Positions 28,756 through 38,993 of a stretch of 64,000 bases of DNA are shown here, one piece after another (the first letter of the stretch is position 1; every line of letters begins with the position of its first letter). The stretch lies in NCBI GenBank assembly GCA_016765295.1, contig JAESQF010000053.1, forward strand, positions 42,948-106,947. Reading direction: 5' to 3'. Source of the DNA: Oleispira sp. Lineage in GTDB: Bacteria; Pseudomonadota; Gammaproteobacteria; Pseudomonadales; Oceanobacteraceae. The translations under genes and the position numbers were made by a program. The notes below the pieces were generated by a model. The model worked only from the letters and a program-made list of their open reading frames with translations, did no database searches and was not told where the DNA came from.

Positions 28756-30348
28756 TTAAATAAAAGGGTTTTCGCCTTCTTGTTTAAGACGTGGCTTTTT
28801 GCCGTTGAGTACTTCTATTGCTTCTGGCTCTGCAGTACTTGCCGCCACAGCTCGACCTTTAGCCCATTCACGGGTACTACTGATCATCTCACCCATAGTT
28901 TGCGATAATGGTGCTGTTGCCTTAATGGCCTTAAATACATCACCCTTACCAAGTTGATGGCCTTCGTCGAAAGCTAAAAACATGGCTTCTTTAACGGCTT
29001 CCTCTAACTCGGCTCCAGTAAAGCCTTTACTGATTTCAGCCAGTTCATCAAGATCAGTTTCTGAAAAATCATCTATCCTATTTCGGCGCTTAAGATGAAT
29101 AGAAAGAATCTCTTTACGATCTATTTGAACAGGTAAATCAACAAAGAAAATCTCATCAACACGGCCTTTACGCAGCAATTCAGGAGGTAACTGAGCAATC
29201 TGATTTGCAGTCGCCACTACGAAAACTGGTTTTTCCTTTTCTTGCATCCACGTTAAGAAAGTACCAAGTACACGTGAAGTGGTCCCTCCATCAGTCGATC
29301 CAGAACTTTGCATTCCAGAAAGGCCTTTTTCAATTTCATCTACCCACAAAATACTCGGGGCAAGTGCTTCGGCTGTTTGCAGCGCTGAGCGAATATTAGC
29401 CTCAGATTGCCCAACAATTCCTCCATAAATTTTACCCATATCGAGACGCAATAGTGGTAACTGCCATGCATTCGCTACTGCTTTGGCCGCAAGACTTTTA
29501 CCTGTACCAGGTAAGCCCAATAATAAAATACCGCGGGGTGTTTCGAGTCCAAATTTACGAGCGTCTTCTGTAAAGGATTGACGGCGCCGTTTCAACCAAG
29601 ACTTAAGGTTATCAAGACCACCAATGTCATCTAGAGAAGCTTTTGGGTGATAGTATTCTAGATGTCCACTTTTGCGAATCACCTGTTCTTTTTCACTAAC
29701 GATGAAAGATATTTCAGACTCAGTCAGTCGCTTGAATTCGCACGCTGCTTTAGAAAATGCCAGCTGAGCCTCACTCGTCGAAAGCCCCAATGCAGCTTCT
29801 AACAAAGCAGGTGACTCGTTATAATCACGCTCATCAATGTCATACCGATCCCTTGCTTGCCTTAGTAGTCTTTTAAGATCTTCGGTATCAGGTAAAGACA
29901 TCTCCATCACTTGTACTTCTTTTTCAAGCTCCGCAGGAAGTAAAGCTACTGGCTGAGATAAAACAACTGAACAACCAGAAATTTCACGACTGGCTACTGC
30001 AATCGAAAATGCGCGTAATCGACTGATTAGTGCATGATCAGCACTTGTTAGAAAATGGTGGAAATCTTCAAGTAACAACAAAAAATCAGGGCGGTCTTTT
30101 TCACTGTATTCTTGCAACCATTCAAGAATTTCGTGAGGCTGATCACCATCATCACAATTTTTCCAAGTATTCTCTTCACAATCATACTTTCTAAGCCCTT
30201 GCGGCCCATTCCAAACAAATAAGTCTCGATCAAGGTCCGATACAGCCTGAATACAACAAGCACGAATGCGAAGGGTTTCATGACTGACAATCTGAATCAG
30301 TGCAGCAGAAGACTGAATATTAGTTTTAAATGTTTTCAAAAAATCCAT
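28756..30348 (-). CDS. Ycf46-like AAA+ ATPase
   Basis: 'PRGILLLGLPGTGKSLAAKAVANAWQLPLLRLDMGKIYGGIVGQSEANIRSALQTAEALAPSILWVDEIEKGL'; N-terminal layout of Ycf46. Confidence 0.85.
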   Translation of the reverse strand: MDFLKTFKTNIQSSAALIQIVSHETLRIRACCIQAVSDLDRDLFVWNGPQGLRKYDCEENTWKNCDDGDQPHEILEWLQEYSEKDRPDFLLLLEDFHHFLTSADHALISRLRAFSIAVASREISGCSVVLSQPVALLPAELEKEVQVMEMSLPDTEDLKRLLRQARDRYDIDERDYNESPALLEAALGLSTSEAQLAFSKAACEFKRLTESEISFIVSEKEQVIRKSGHLEYYHPKASLDDIGGLDNLKSWLKRRRQSFTEDARKFGLETPRGILLLGLPGTGKSLAAKAVANAWQLPLLRLDMGKIYGGIVGQSEANIRSALQTAEALAPSILWVDEIEKGLSGMQSSGSTDGGTTSRVLGTFLTWMQEKEKPVFVVATANQIAQLPPELLRKGRVDEIFFVDLPVQIDRKEILSIHLKRRNRIDDFSETDLDELAEISKGFTGAELEEAVKEAMFLAFDEGHQLGKGDVFKAIKATAPLSQTMGEMISSTREWAKGRAVAASTAEPEAIEVLNGKKPRLKQEGENPFI

Positions 30349-30457
30349 TTATTACTCCTTAAATGTAAAGCTTACTAATCCAGCTGCCTTATCACACAAT
30401 AATTAGTGAATAGATATTTAGCATTAATGATGCAAAACCATATGACCAATACCCGCT

Positions 30458-32842
30458 TCAAGCACCCAATACTTCTTGCTTCCTGACATCATGGGTATTC
30501 GATGGTTTGGCATGTTGTGTCATAATAAATTCATTCACAACTTTCATTGAGGGCGACAATAAAATAAGTTGATCATCCGCCGTTAATTGATAGATATTCT
30601 CTGCAGGACTAATAGGGTTAGTGATTATTTGACGAACCAGATCATATTTTTCCAAGTGTTGTTTGATTGTTTTATTATCAATTATAATTTTCCCATCATC
30701 ACCACGAACGATAGATTTAATACTGGTAAGCAAAATTTTGTGACGTCTTAGTATTGGTAGTATTTGGTCGAAATTCATACCCGATAAAGACGGCACCTCG
30801 CTTGCGTCAATCACGTAAAACTCATTGAATTCATTATAAGCAACCATATTACTGATCGCAGTAGAAACACCATGATTGAACATAGATTGAACAACTAAAC
30901 TTTCTCCGATATCAGAAACATTAACCACTTCATTTACATCGGCATTCAAAATCGTATTCCGCAGTTCCTCATGATTAACCTCCGCTATCATATAAATATT
31001 ATCAACACTATGGTCACTGCACTTTTCACGGCAATAGCGTGAAATAGATAGTGCACTTAACAAGGTACGCTCATCCGCATCCAATGTACGATCTTCAGCA
31101 ACCAAGATAACCGTTTTGGCCTTATCAACATTGGCCTTCGCTAAAACATGCGGATCTCTAGCCTTACCAGCGATATATTCAACTTCACGGCGTTTATGTA
31201 ATCTCTGCATATCCTCATCATGATTAAGAACATCACCAAATTCTTCAGCGATTACGACTATGTTCGACTTTTTTCCTAATAGATAATTATCTTGGGCATT
31301 CATAGCCTTCATTATTAAAGTCGGAACACGATCATTCCATCCACAAATCACAATATGATTCTCATTTTTCACGTCAGAAACTCCTTGTCTTCTTCGTCTA
31401 TCTCTAAAATTAAATACAAACTCACCAACAATCGCGCCAACAGCTCCCAAAGGCACCAGAAATGCTGAAATTGTCACTAGCATCTGCCCTGAAAAAGTCT
31501 GAGGAAATAACACGCCGTTATATCCCGTTAAACTAAAAACAAATAACCAGATATGAACATCAAAAATATTAACCTCTTCAAATGAATTATTTAAACCGGA
31601 AGTAATTGCTAACTGATGTTCGGCATGAACAATTGAAAACGTTAAAATGAAATATGCTGCGATAACAGAAACAATTGAATAAGCAATATGCTGATAACGG
31701 TTCCATGCAATTAGAAAATCAAAAATCCCATGAACAAAACGACGATAGGCTAAAGCAAAGAATATGAGTACGGTTGCCAAAATCACATAGCCGATAATTG
31801 ACTGCTGATTATCTGCGAACAAGTCCAACAACTCCGAGCTCAAACTTAAACCACGAAAAAACTCTTGATAGCCAGACCCAGTATTAACGACTAAATGATG
31901 ATCTTCGGCATTAAAAGTAAATGCTTTAGCGTCACCATATGTTTGAGAAAGAACGCTGCCTTTTTTTATCGATCCAGAGCTAAGCCTTTTTAAAATAACC
32001 TCGGCAATACCTGCATTGATCTTTTTATCGGTACTCGATTGCCCTGCCAATAAAGCCCAAGTCCCTATGCTTTGAATTTTCTTATTAGCATTATCAAATG
32101 GGTATTGATTAGAATCTAAATCTAATGAGCTCATTCCTTGTACATGAGACATTATGTGAGCAATCTCAGACTTTTCCATACTAAGGATAGCAACAGCAGG
32201 GTCGCTTATAGTTTTAAAGGTATTCGCAGGATAAGCAGCAACATGTGCTATAGAATCTACGCGGCCTAGCTTAAAATCCTCAAGGCCTTTAGATATGCTG
32301 TGTTCACGAAAAAAATCAGATGGGGTAGAAATTCCAAATATTGAAAAGACAGTCCTGATTAGAGTATTAGTCGCACTATCTTTAGGTCCAATACTCATCG
32401 ACTGAACTTTACCAGATTTTATCAACTCAGATAGCTCAGTAAAATTGAATCGTTTATGATCTCCTGCCACTAATACTTGCAGAGCTTCAGGAAATAAAGG
32501 GAGCAGTATCTCAAAATTAGTATAAGGCTCACTCGCATTAAAATAGGCGTTTAATGCAATATCCTGCTGCACTATAATATAATCAGCTAACCCAGATTTA
32601 AGACGCTCGACATTCTCAACAGAACCACTACTCTCACTAATAAATACCTGAGTATCAGGAACGGTACTTTCTAATATATCCCGTATTTCTTTAGACACTT
32701 CATAGTACGGAGTGCCTTTCTCACCAGCAGACAATATAAAATATTGCTCTTCGGAATGAGAATAGGTGGAAAAGAAGAGGGAAATAAAGCAAAGAAACGG
32801 CAGAAAGCGTAGCATGAACAATCCATTGTCTGAAATTAGCAC
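30458..32842 (-). CDS. TAXI/NMT1-like periplasmic sensor - transmembrane K+ channel-like pore - RCK (TrkA-N) fusion
   Basis: Signal peptide; TAXI-like 'EEQYFILSAGEKGTPYYEVSKEIRDILE'; pore-like 'FSLTGYNGVLFPQTFSGQMLVTISAFL'; RCK 'ENHIVICGWNDRVPTLIMKAM...IVVIAEE...GKARDPHVLAKANVDKAKTVILVAED'. Confidence 0.8.
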   Translation of the reverse strand: MLISDNGLFMLRFLPFLCFISLFFSTYSHSEEQYFILSAGEKGTPYYEVSKEIRDILESTVPDTQVFISESSGSVENVERLKSGLADYIIVQQDIALNAYFNASEPYTNFEILLPLFPEALQVLVAGDHKRFNFTELSELIKSGKVQSMSIGPKDSATNTLIRTVFSIFGISTPSDFFREHSISKGLEDFKLGRVDSIAHVAAYPANTFKTISDPAVAILSMEKSEIAHIMSHVQGMSSLDLDSNQYPFDNANKKIQSIGTWALLAGQSSTDKKINAGIAEVILKRLSSGSIKKGSVLSQTYGDAKAFTFNAEDHHLVVNTGSGYQEFFRGLSLSSELLDLFADNQQSIIGYVILATVLIFFALAYRRFVHGIFDFLIAWNRYQHIAYSIVSVIAAYFILTFSIVHAEHQLAITSGLNNSFEEVNIFDVHIWLFVFSLTGYNGVLFPQTFSGQMLVTISAFLVPLGAVGAIVGEFVFNFRDRRRRQGVSDVKNENHIVICGWNDRVPTLIMKAMNAQDNYLLGKKSNIVVIAEEFGDVLNHDEDMQRLHKRREVEYIAGKARDPHVLAKANVDKAKTVILVAEDRTLDADERTLLSALSISRYCREKCSDHSVDNIYMIAEVNHEELRNTILNADVNEVVNVSDIGESLVVQSMFNHGVSTAISNMVAYNEFNEFYVIDASEVPSLSGMNFDQILPILRRHKILLTSIKSIVRGDDGKIIIDNKTIKQHLEKYDLVRQIITNPISPAENIYQLTADDQLILLSPSMKVVNEFIMTQHAKPSNTHDVRKQEVLGA

Positions 32843-33014
32843 TATTGCACTAACTGTGCAGGGTAAACGATACTAATCACTATTACGTAATTAGTAAACA
32901 GCTGTGTAATAATGCAGTTTCTTATATTTAAAACGGGCAGTACACAGCTTGTTTTACAGCTTCATGCTCTTTCCTACCCGAATTTTATACTTTTGCCTAA
33001 CATTCACCATATCG

Positions 33015-33686
33015 CTAGTCAAAAAATGAACTGATGGCTTTATACGCTAGATAGCACCCACCTCCTACCACTAGCCCTGTCAGAAGTGCTGGCCCCGCTG
33101 CAGCTCCCGCCATAAATCCAGAAACCCCCACTCCCCCAGTACTTACAGCTGTATACCCAGCCATTCCTCCCGTACTAGCAGCCATAGTGCTCCCTAAAGT
33201 TGAGCTTCCGGTTGTAACGACAGTCCTAACTATTGGTGGAGCCATTACTGAACCAACCCTAGCCGCATTGGCTATTTGTGCAGCCTTTACAGTAATCGCC
33301 GCTGCTGATAAAACCTGAGAGCTTAAAGGTATCCCTTGAATGCACCATAAAACAAAACTTTCACAGTTATTTGTCAGAAGATTATACTCATTCTCTCCCA
33401 GTCTGCTATTAGCCCTCTCAATGCTTTCATACTTCCCATAAACTCTTATTAAATGTGACTTTACGGTGACGTCATTACCAGCAGCAAACTCTCTTACTGT
33501 TGTCCTTTCTACACAGTCCTTGCTGAAACCCGACGACATTCCTGCGTAGTGAATCACCTGACCACCACCAATATAAATACCATGATGTGAATAAACGCCG
33601 CGTGATGAAACTAAGTGATCCCCTTCTATTAGAGTATTCCCTTCGGAGTCTTCAAAATCAGTCACTAATTTTTTGTTATAAAGCAT
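33015..33686 (-). CDS. LRAT/NC-domain protein with C-terminal Gly-rich hydrophobic module
   Basis: 'EGDHLVSSRGVYSHHGIYIGGGQVIHYAG', 'YNLLTNNCESFVLWCIQG'; C terminus 'GFMAGAAAGPALLTGLVVGGGCYLAYKAISSFFD'. Confidence 0.8.
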   Translation of the reverse strand: MLYNKKLVTDFEDSEGNTLIEGDHLVSSRGVYSHHGIYIGGGQVIHYAGMSSGFSKDCVERTTVREFAAGNDVTVKSHLIRVYGKYESIERANSRLGENEYNLLTNNCESFVLWCIQGIPLSSQVLSAAAITVKAAQIANAARVGSVMAPPIVRTVVTTGSSTLGSTMAASTGGMAGYTAVSTGGVGVSGFMAGAAAGPALLTGLVVGGGCYLAYKAISSFFD

Positions 33687-33834
33687 ATTTTTGTTCCTAT
33701 AAATTACTGAATAAAGTTCTCGTAATCTTTCTTATTCGCTAAGTGATTCCGATAGAAGCTATATTAATGATGTGATTTTTTAGAACATCGGGAAGAGATA
33801 AGGGTAAATCCCGCACTCACTCCCAAAAGGGGCC

Positions 33835-34347
33835 TTATGTAAGGTATATTTTCTTTTCTGCCAAGTACCGCAGTAAATCACGCAAGTTTGAAGTAGCATT
33901 TATATCGTCAATTAATTCTTTATGAAGCGCTTCATACTCATTTGCACTAATCCTTCCATCTTCTAGTGCTTCGTATAATTTCTCATAAGCATCACCTCGC
34001 TTACGGTTCCAGTCCATTGACGCATTCAGTACACCACGTGTAGAAATATCAAAATCACCATCGTCCCTCGATATAGGAATACAATGATGATCAAACTCAG
34101 CCGCTATGGCCTGCAAGATATCACTGTACCCGCCATGCCCTGTTTCATGCATAACCGTCAACATCTGAAACAAGTCACTTAAATTGAGCTGGTGACTAGG
34201 CTGGTCTTTATTACATTTATTTGAAAATGTTTTTGGTTTTAATCGACTACCTTCAGACACCTTTTTATTAATGCTATCAGCCAGCCCAACACGCCCACCA
34301 GGAAAATCGCGGGTTACATCATGAATAGTTTTAAGAATTAGCTCCAT
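33835..34347 (-). CDS. Phage regulatory CII-like protein
   Basis: 'LADSINKKVSEGSRLKPKTFSNKCNKDQPSHQLNLSDLFQMLTVMHETGHGGYSDILQAIAAEF' pattern of the Phage_CP76/CII family. Confidence 0.65.
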   Translation of the reverse strand: MELILKTIHDVTRDFPGGRVGLADSINKKVSEGSRLKPKTFSNKCNKDQPSHQLNLSDLFQMLTVMHETGHGGYSDILQAIAAEFDHHCIPISRDDGDFDISTRGVLNASMDWNRKRGDAYEKLYEALEDGRISANEYEALHKELIDDINATSNLRDLLRYLAEKKIYLT

Positions 34348-34478
34348 GCTTTTACCTATATCAATTATATAAAATATGCATCATTACAAAACGAGAGGAA
34401 GAACAACATTACTACCTTTATAAAGCCATGAAATTATCCTTAAAGATGAGCAAATCATAAAAGTCATATTATGGATTG

Positions 34479-35843
34479 CTACGCCTCTATATCAGGCTTC
34501 TCATATGCGAGTAGATTAGAATACAACAACTCGCCCTTCATCAAATCAAACGGCACCACAAACAGCTCAAAACCACCTTCATAGATAAACACCGGCAATT
34601 GCTCCTCGAAGTTCTCATTCATAGGGTAAATAAGCATCAGCTTCTTATCACCCGTTAAATACTTATGCCCATACGCATACAGCTGATACATATCACTCTG
34701 AGAGATACCGTAGTTCTTAGCTCTACTATTTCCGTTAATCAGCTTCCACTTGGTATCCATTACCCATTCTGGATCACCAGTATTAGTCGCCATAAGGTCT
34801 GGGCGTAAACGGAACATCGATTTACCATTATGATCATTAACTAACGCTTCACCACGCACCTGAGTTTTAAGTCTGGCATCTGCGCCCAACGACTCTGGCA
34901 TATTTTTATGCAAACAATGAGCAACATAGTCTTCGAATATACGCTCCATAGGATAAAGCAAAGACAAGGTATTAAACGTCCCTGCAGAAGCAGTAGGCCC
35001 CAAGCCAGACAGTAGCAATTTCGTCCAAGCCAATACTTCTTGGTAATGCTGCATGCCCCTATCAATCTTTACTTTTTGAAAGTCACCAGCAACATCATGA
35101 CTTTTCGGTACTTCTTCGAAAACAAAGCTAAGCTCTCGTGCCAAGCGCTGATTGCGGTTAGATCTAGCGAGCTTAGCGACCTTCATTAATGCTGTTTTAA
35201 TTAATCGATTCGCAGGTCGGTTAACTTGATACTCTGTATGCTCTATATAGAAGCGTTCGCTATGGATACTATTCTTACGGATTTGCTGACTAACTAATAA
35301 CCGCCCCTTTAAGAATTTTGAATTCTTTTGCACCTGTACATAGTCCGATCGAATACCACGTTTAACCAAGTGATTCGTCAGGGCCAAAAATTGACTAATA
35401 TACACCTCAAGCAGCGGCATCTTTGCATCACGTATATCGGCTCTGCCTGAGTTTTTAAAAGGGCTATCTCTCAGCGTACGCAGCATCTTTAGCAGAATTT
35501 CACGGCAGTGCTCGTCGCTACTAACGTCACTATTAGCGCTAGAAGGATTATATAGCTTAGGCAGTACCTCTATTTGAGTGCCGCAAGCCGTTTGCAGCAC
35601 CCCAACATAATTACGTACCTGCAAGGCTGGCTTGCGTCGATAGGTGGCAGGTTTTAAAAAGGGTTGTATATCGGCATCACGCGTACTCTCGCTATATTGC
35701 AGTGCCATCAAACTTTCATACGCCTTATTAGGTAGCACTACCACATTAGGTGCAAGTACTTGAGAAGAAGAGTCGTCAGTGAAGCCTTGAGCTTCACTAA
35801 CTAAGAACCCAAACTCACGTATGCAGTACGACTTAATGTTCAT
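34479..35843 (-). CDS. mcrC: McrC-like component of McrBC-type restriction system
   Basis: 'NYVGVLQTACGTQIEVLPKLY', 'FRLRPDLMATNTGDPEWVMDTKWKLI' (PD-(D/E)xK-like). Confidence 0.88.
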   Translation of the reverse strand: MNIKSYCIREFGFLVSEAQGFTDDSSSQVLAPNVVVLPNKAYESLMALQYSESTRDADIQPFLKPATYRRKPALQVRNYVGVLQTACGTQIEVLPKLYNPSSANSDVSSDEHCREILLKMLRTLRDSPFKNSGRADIRDAKMPLLEVYISQFLALTNHLVKRGIRSDYVQVQKNSKFLKGRLLVSQQIRKNSIHSERFYIEHTEYQVNRPANRLIKTALMKVAKLARSNRNQRLARELSFVFEEVPKSHDVAGDFQKVKIDRGMQHYQEVLAWTKLLLSGLGPTASAGTFNTLSLLYPMERIFEDYVAHCLHKNMPESLGADARLKTQVRGEALVNDHNGKSMFRLRPDLMATNTGDPEWVMDTKWKLINGNSRAKNYGISQSDMYQLYAYGHKYLTGDKKLMLIYPMNENFEEQLPVFIYEGGFELFVVPFDLMKGELLYSNLLAYEKPDIEA

Positions 35844-38184
35844 AAATCGCTATATACGACTTTTCGCTTTCTAATGCCGAGTCATTGCGATGATAGGTAA
35901 TAATCTCATCTAAGCCTAAATTCTCTGCCTCTTCATTACTACCAAACAATACATCAATAGCATTGATCTTATCCATTGAGATAAAGGCCAATTTTTTATC
36001 TTTCTTTTGGTTATCACCCAATACCAAACGGATTTTTTCCCAGTCTTCGAAAAAGTACTCTTCCAATAAGGGCAATATTTTATTCTTAAATATACCTTGC
36101 AGCATATCAAAGCGCTTATCCTTAGCCGCTTCTTTTAAAGGAATAAAAAAAGCGTGGCCTAACGTATGTTCGCGGTCGTATAGAACCTCGATACGCTGAT
36201 TCATTTTTTCTAGCATTTTAGGAATATCAATCCCGTTAACTTCAACATCCTTCAACACTTCTAAATCTGGCATCATTTCAATAAAATCAAAACGGCGGCG
36301 TAATGCAGTATCCATTAACGCTAACGATCTATCAGCGGTATTCATTGTGCCGATAATATGAAGGTTACTGGGTACAGAAAAAGACTCTTTAGAATAGGGA
36401 AGCTCTACTGAAAGCGCTTCTTCTTGGCCTGCTCTTTTACTAGACTCAATCAAGGTAATTAAATCACCGAATATACTCGATATATTGCCACGGTTGATTT
36501 CATCAATGATAAGAACATAGTTATTAGTAACCTTCGAAACGTTTGCAAGCTCACTATTCTTTCTTTTTAAAATCCCTCGCTCATACATAAATTCCAGTAT
36601 TGGAAATGTATATGCTGGCATAGGCACATCAGCTCTCTTCGAATAATCACCAGAGAAAGCCTTTTTCAATGAAGCAATACCTACGCCAGTATCATTCTCA
36701 CTTCGCTCTAAGAGATCGATCTTAAATCCTCCACCTGAAGAATCTACAACTTTAAATTTAAGCTCCGTCATTGTCTTTAATATGATATCTTCTCGCTGAA
36801 CAATCTGCTTTAGCTGTATTACAGCTTCTTCAATAGATTCCGTACCTGCTTCTAATTTTGAACTCCCAGAGCTTTTTGCATCAGAACATACTTCTCTAAA
36901 AATACCCTCTTGAACATCGTAACTTATAGAACCATTCACCGTTTCTGCTTTAATCCCTTCAACAAAGTCTTCATAAGAATAACTTTGGTGAAAAGTAACA
37001 AATCGGATTCTTTTTTCTTGAACCAAAGTATCATAGCGTTTCTTTAAAGCTATGCGATCATCGAAATTTTTAAAATCAGGTTCAACTGCCTTTACAGCAT
37101 GTTTGATAGTAGAGTATGTCTTCCCTGTTCCTGGGGGACCATAGAGAATAGTGTTTAATGGCTGACTAGAGCTTCCATTGTATTCGTTTCCATTTTTCAC
37201 ATCATTAGCTCCCAGCGCCTTACCAAAGGCATTTTCTACCTCACCCAGCAGGTGCTCTTTTAAAATGTAGATAAAGGTATTTAGAAGATAAATATCTTCT
37301 TCCTCAAAACCTCGAAGTTTAATCGCCTTAACTACTCGGCTATTTAATTCAGCCCAATTTCCTCCGGGATCAATATTCGGACCGAGCTCACTTTTATTCC
37401 AGTGACCAACGAAATCCCTTAACTGATCATGATTGAGAATTGTGCAGTAATTTGACGGAGAGCAAGCGCAAAAATAGCGATTTATTACACCATGTTTGAT
37501 TGTATTAAACTTACCTTCTTTTTTAGCAATAGAAGCCCAACTTTTTACATCATCATACTCATCTGAAGTTGGTAAACTATGAATACCCCTACTTATTTTT
37601 GGTAATTCTGCTTTTAAAGCAAGGTACTCTTCATCACTTAAAAACCCAGGTTTAACGCTACTAATTTCATTTTGCTGAGAGCGCCAGTAATTTTCTAAAA
37701 AATAATCAGAAGAAAAATCAAATTCATCAACATTGATAGATTCTAAATATTCACATTGACTCCTATAGCCATCAATCCATTCTTTTGCAGGATTATTTTT
37801 ATAAAATTTTAAATACTTAGATAACGTGCTATCTGCATCTGCAAGTATTTTAATAGCTAGATCATTCTCTCTAGCCCAAAGCACAAATCCATCTATATTG
37901 CCAATACCCCACTGATTCCATACAAAGAATGTCACTCCATCAGAATCCTCAACTGGCTTATTAATGAAGAATCTATTTTTAAAATCAAGGTTTGTATTTA
38001 GTTTTTCTTCATAATCTGAGTTTTTAATTATCACATTGTCATTGAAGCCCTTTGGCTCAAGAGATGCTTTGAGACTTTCGAAGGTTTTACCTTCTGTTAG
38101 GACTAGGTGTTTGATAACGGCTAGTACCAAAGGCCCTTTACCAAGTTTTTCACCATTAAATTCGTATAGAGTTTTGTCAGGCAC
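35833..38184 (-). CDS. mcrB: McrB-like AAA+ GTPase subunit
   Basis: 'NTILYGPPGTGKTYSTIKHAVKAV', 'FVTFHQSYSYEDFVEGIKAE', 'YVLIIDEINRGNISSIFGDLITLIE', 'IIGTMNTADRSLALMDTALRRRFDF'. Confidence 0.92.
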   Translation of the reverse strand: MPDKTLYEFNGEKLGKGPLVLAVIKHLVLTEGKTFESLKASLEPKGFNDNVIIKNSDYEEKLNTNLDFKNRFFINKPVEDSDGVTFFVWNQWGIGNIDGFVLWARENDLAIKILADADSTLSKYLKFYKNNPAKEWIDGYRSQCEYLESINVDEFDFSSDYFLENYWRSQQNEISSVKPGFLSDEEYLALKAELPKISRGIHSLPTSDEYDDVKSWASIAKKEGKFNTIKHGVINRYFCACSPSNYCTILNHDQLRDFVGHWNKSELGPNIDPGGNWAELNSRVVKAIKLRGFEEEDIYLLNTFIYILKEHLLGEVENAFGKALGANDVKNGNEYNGSSSQPLNTILYGPPGTGKTYSTIKHAVKAVEPDFKNFDDRIALKKRYDTLVQEKRIRFVTFHQSYSYEDFVEGIKAETVNGSISYDVQEGIFREVCSDAKSSGSSKLEAGTESIEEAVIQLKQIVQREDIILKTMTELKFKVVDSSGGGFKIDLLERSENDTGVGIASLKKAFSGDYSKRADVPMPAYTFPILEFMYERGILKRKNSELANVSKVTNNYVLIIDEINRGNISSIFGDLITLIESSKRAGQEEALSVELPYSKESFSVPSNLHIIGTMNTADRSLALMDTALRRRFDFIEMMPDLEVLKDVEVNGIDIPKMLEKMNQRIEVLYDREHTLGHAFFIPLKEAAKDKRFDMLQGIFKNKILPLLEEYFFEDWEKIRLVLGDNQKKDKKLAFISMDKINAIDVLFGSNEEAENLGLDEIITYHRNDSALESEKSYIAIYEH

Positions 38185-38222
38185 GCAGTAATATCCTTAT
38201 TTTATGACACACTAATTATTTA

Positions 38223-38993
38223 TTATCCGTCGTAGCCAATAGCGATCAGTTGCTGTTCAGCAGCTTCTCCCAAGTAATCCCGTATCGCAGAAAAGAAGCG
38301 CGGCCATTGACCTTGATTATTTTTCTTTAATAGCCCTTTAGCTAACTTATTCCTGGCATCTTCAATGGTCACCCCCCCTTCGAGTAGAGCCTTAATAGAG
38401 TCATTTACTTGCTCTAGGGTCGGCTTTCTTAAAGTTCGTAGCCGTTGACTATCAAGCCGCAATTTATCAATAGTTGCTTGCGCCTTAATTTTATCCACAC
38501 CTGCTTGATCGCAATTATCGTTATCGATCGAAATGGCGCCATCGGTTCGATTAAAGGCAAACAGAATAGGTGAGTGTGGAATATGTAACGGATTTAAAAC
38601 CACGTCATCCCAGTTTTCACTCCCTTTCGGTACATCACATGAATGATCTGGACTACTATGGCGGTCGCTAGCATTAACAACTCCGGGCTCACTACCGCCA
38701 TGACAGCAACCTAAAAGATTTTGCCAATCTAAATGCCAGTTATGATCAGTCGAATCGTCTGATTTAGGGTGAAAATGCTCAACTCGGAAATCTGCTTTTC
38801 TCTCGCCGTCAGTATCTTTTAAATTAATTTCACAGTAAGCACAAAGTCCGCCTTGATCATTTTTAATAAACTGTTGGATTTCTACCCTTCGCTTCGCTTT
38901 CCTTGCACATTTTGTCCAGGTGCCGCTTGGGCTTAATCCACGATACCTTTCTAACTTAGGCGGTTCTGCTCCCTTATTAACCTTCTTCATCAA
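38223..38993 (-). CDS. ptuB: PtuB-like HNH endonuclease (TIGR02646-type; Septu)
   Basis: 'GLCAYCEINLKD...RVEHFHPKSD...HLDWQNLLGCCHGG'; overlaps a PtuA-like ATPase gene. Confidence 0.85.
   Translation of the reverse strand: MMKKVNKGAEPPKLERYRGLSPSGTWTKCARKAKRRVEIQQFIKNDQGGLCAYCEINLKDTDGERKADFRVEHFHPKSDDSTDHNWHLDWQNLLGCCHGGSEPGVVNASDRHSSPDHSCDVPKGSENWDDVVLNPLHIPHSPILFAFNRTDGAISIDNDNCDQAGVDKIKAQATIDKLRLDSQRLRTLRKPTLEQVNDSIKALLEGGVTIEDARNKLAKGLLKKNNQGQWPRFFSAIRDYLGEAAEQQLIAIGYDG

Noticed and set aside
20154-30348. Assignment of the operon to Mokosh, BREX or DISARM
   Set aside because: Helicase plus PLD-like pair is reminiscent of Mokosh, but no kinase is present and five further genes do not belong to it; no PglX/PglZ/BrxC or DISARM methylase genes are seen.
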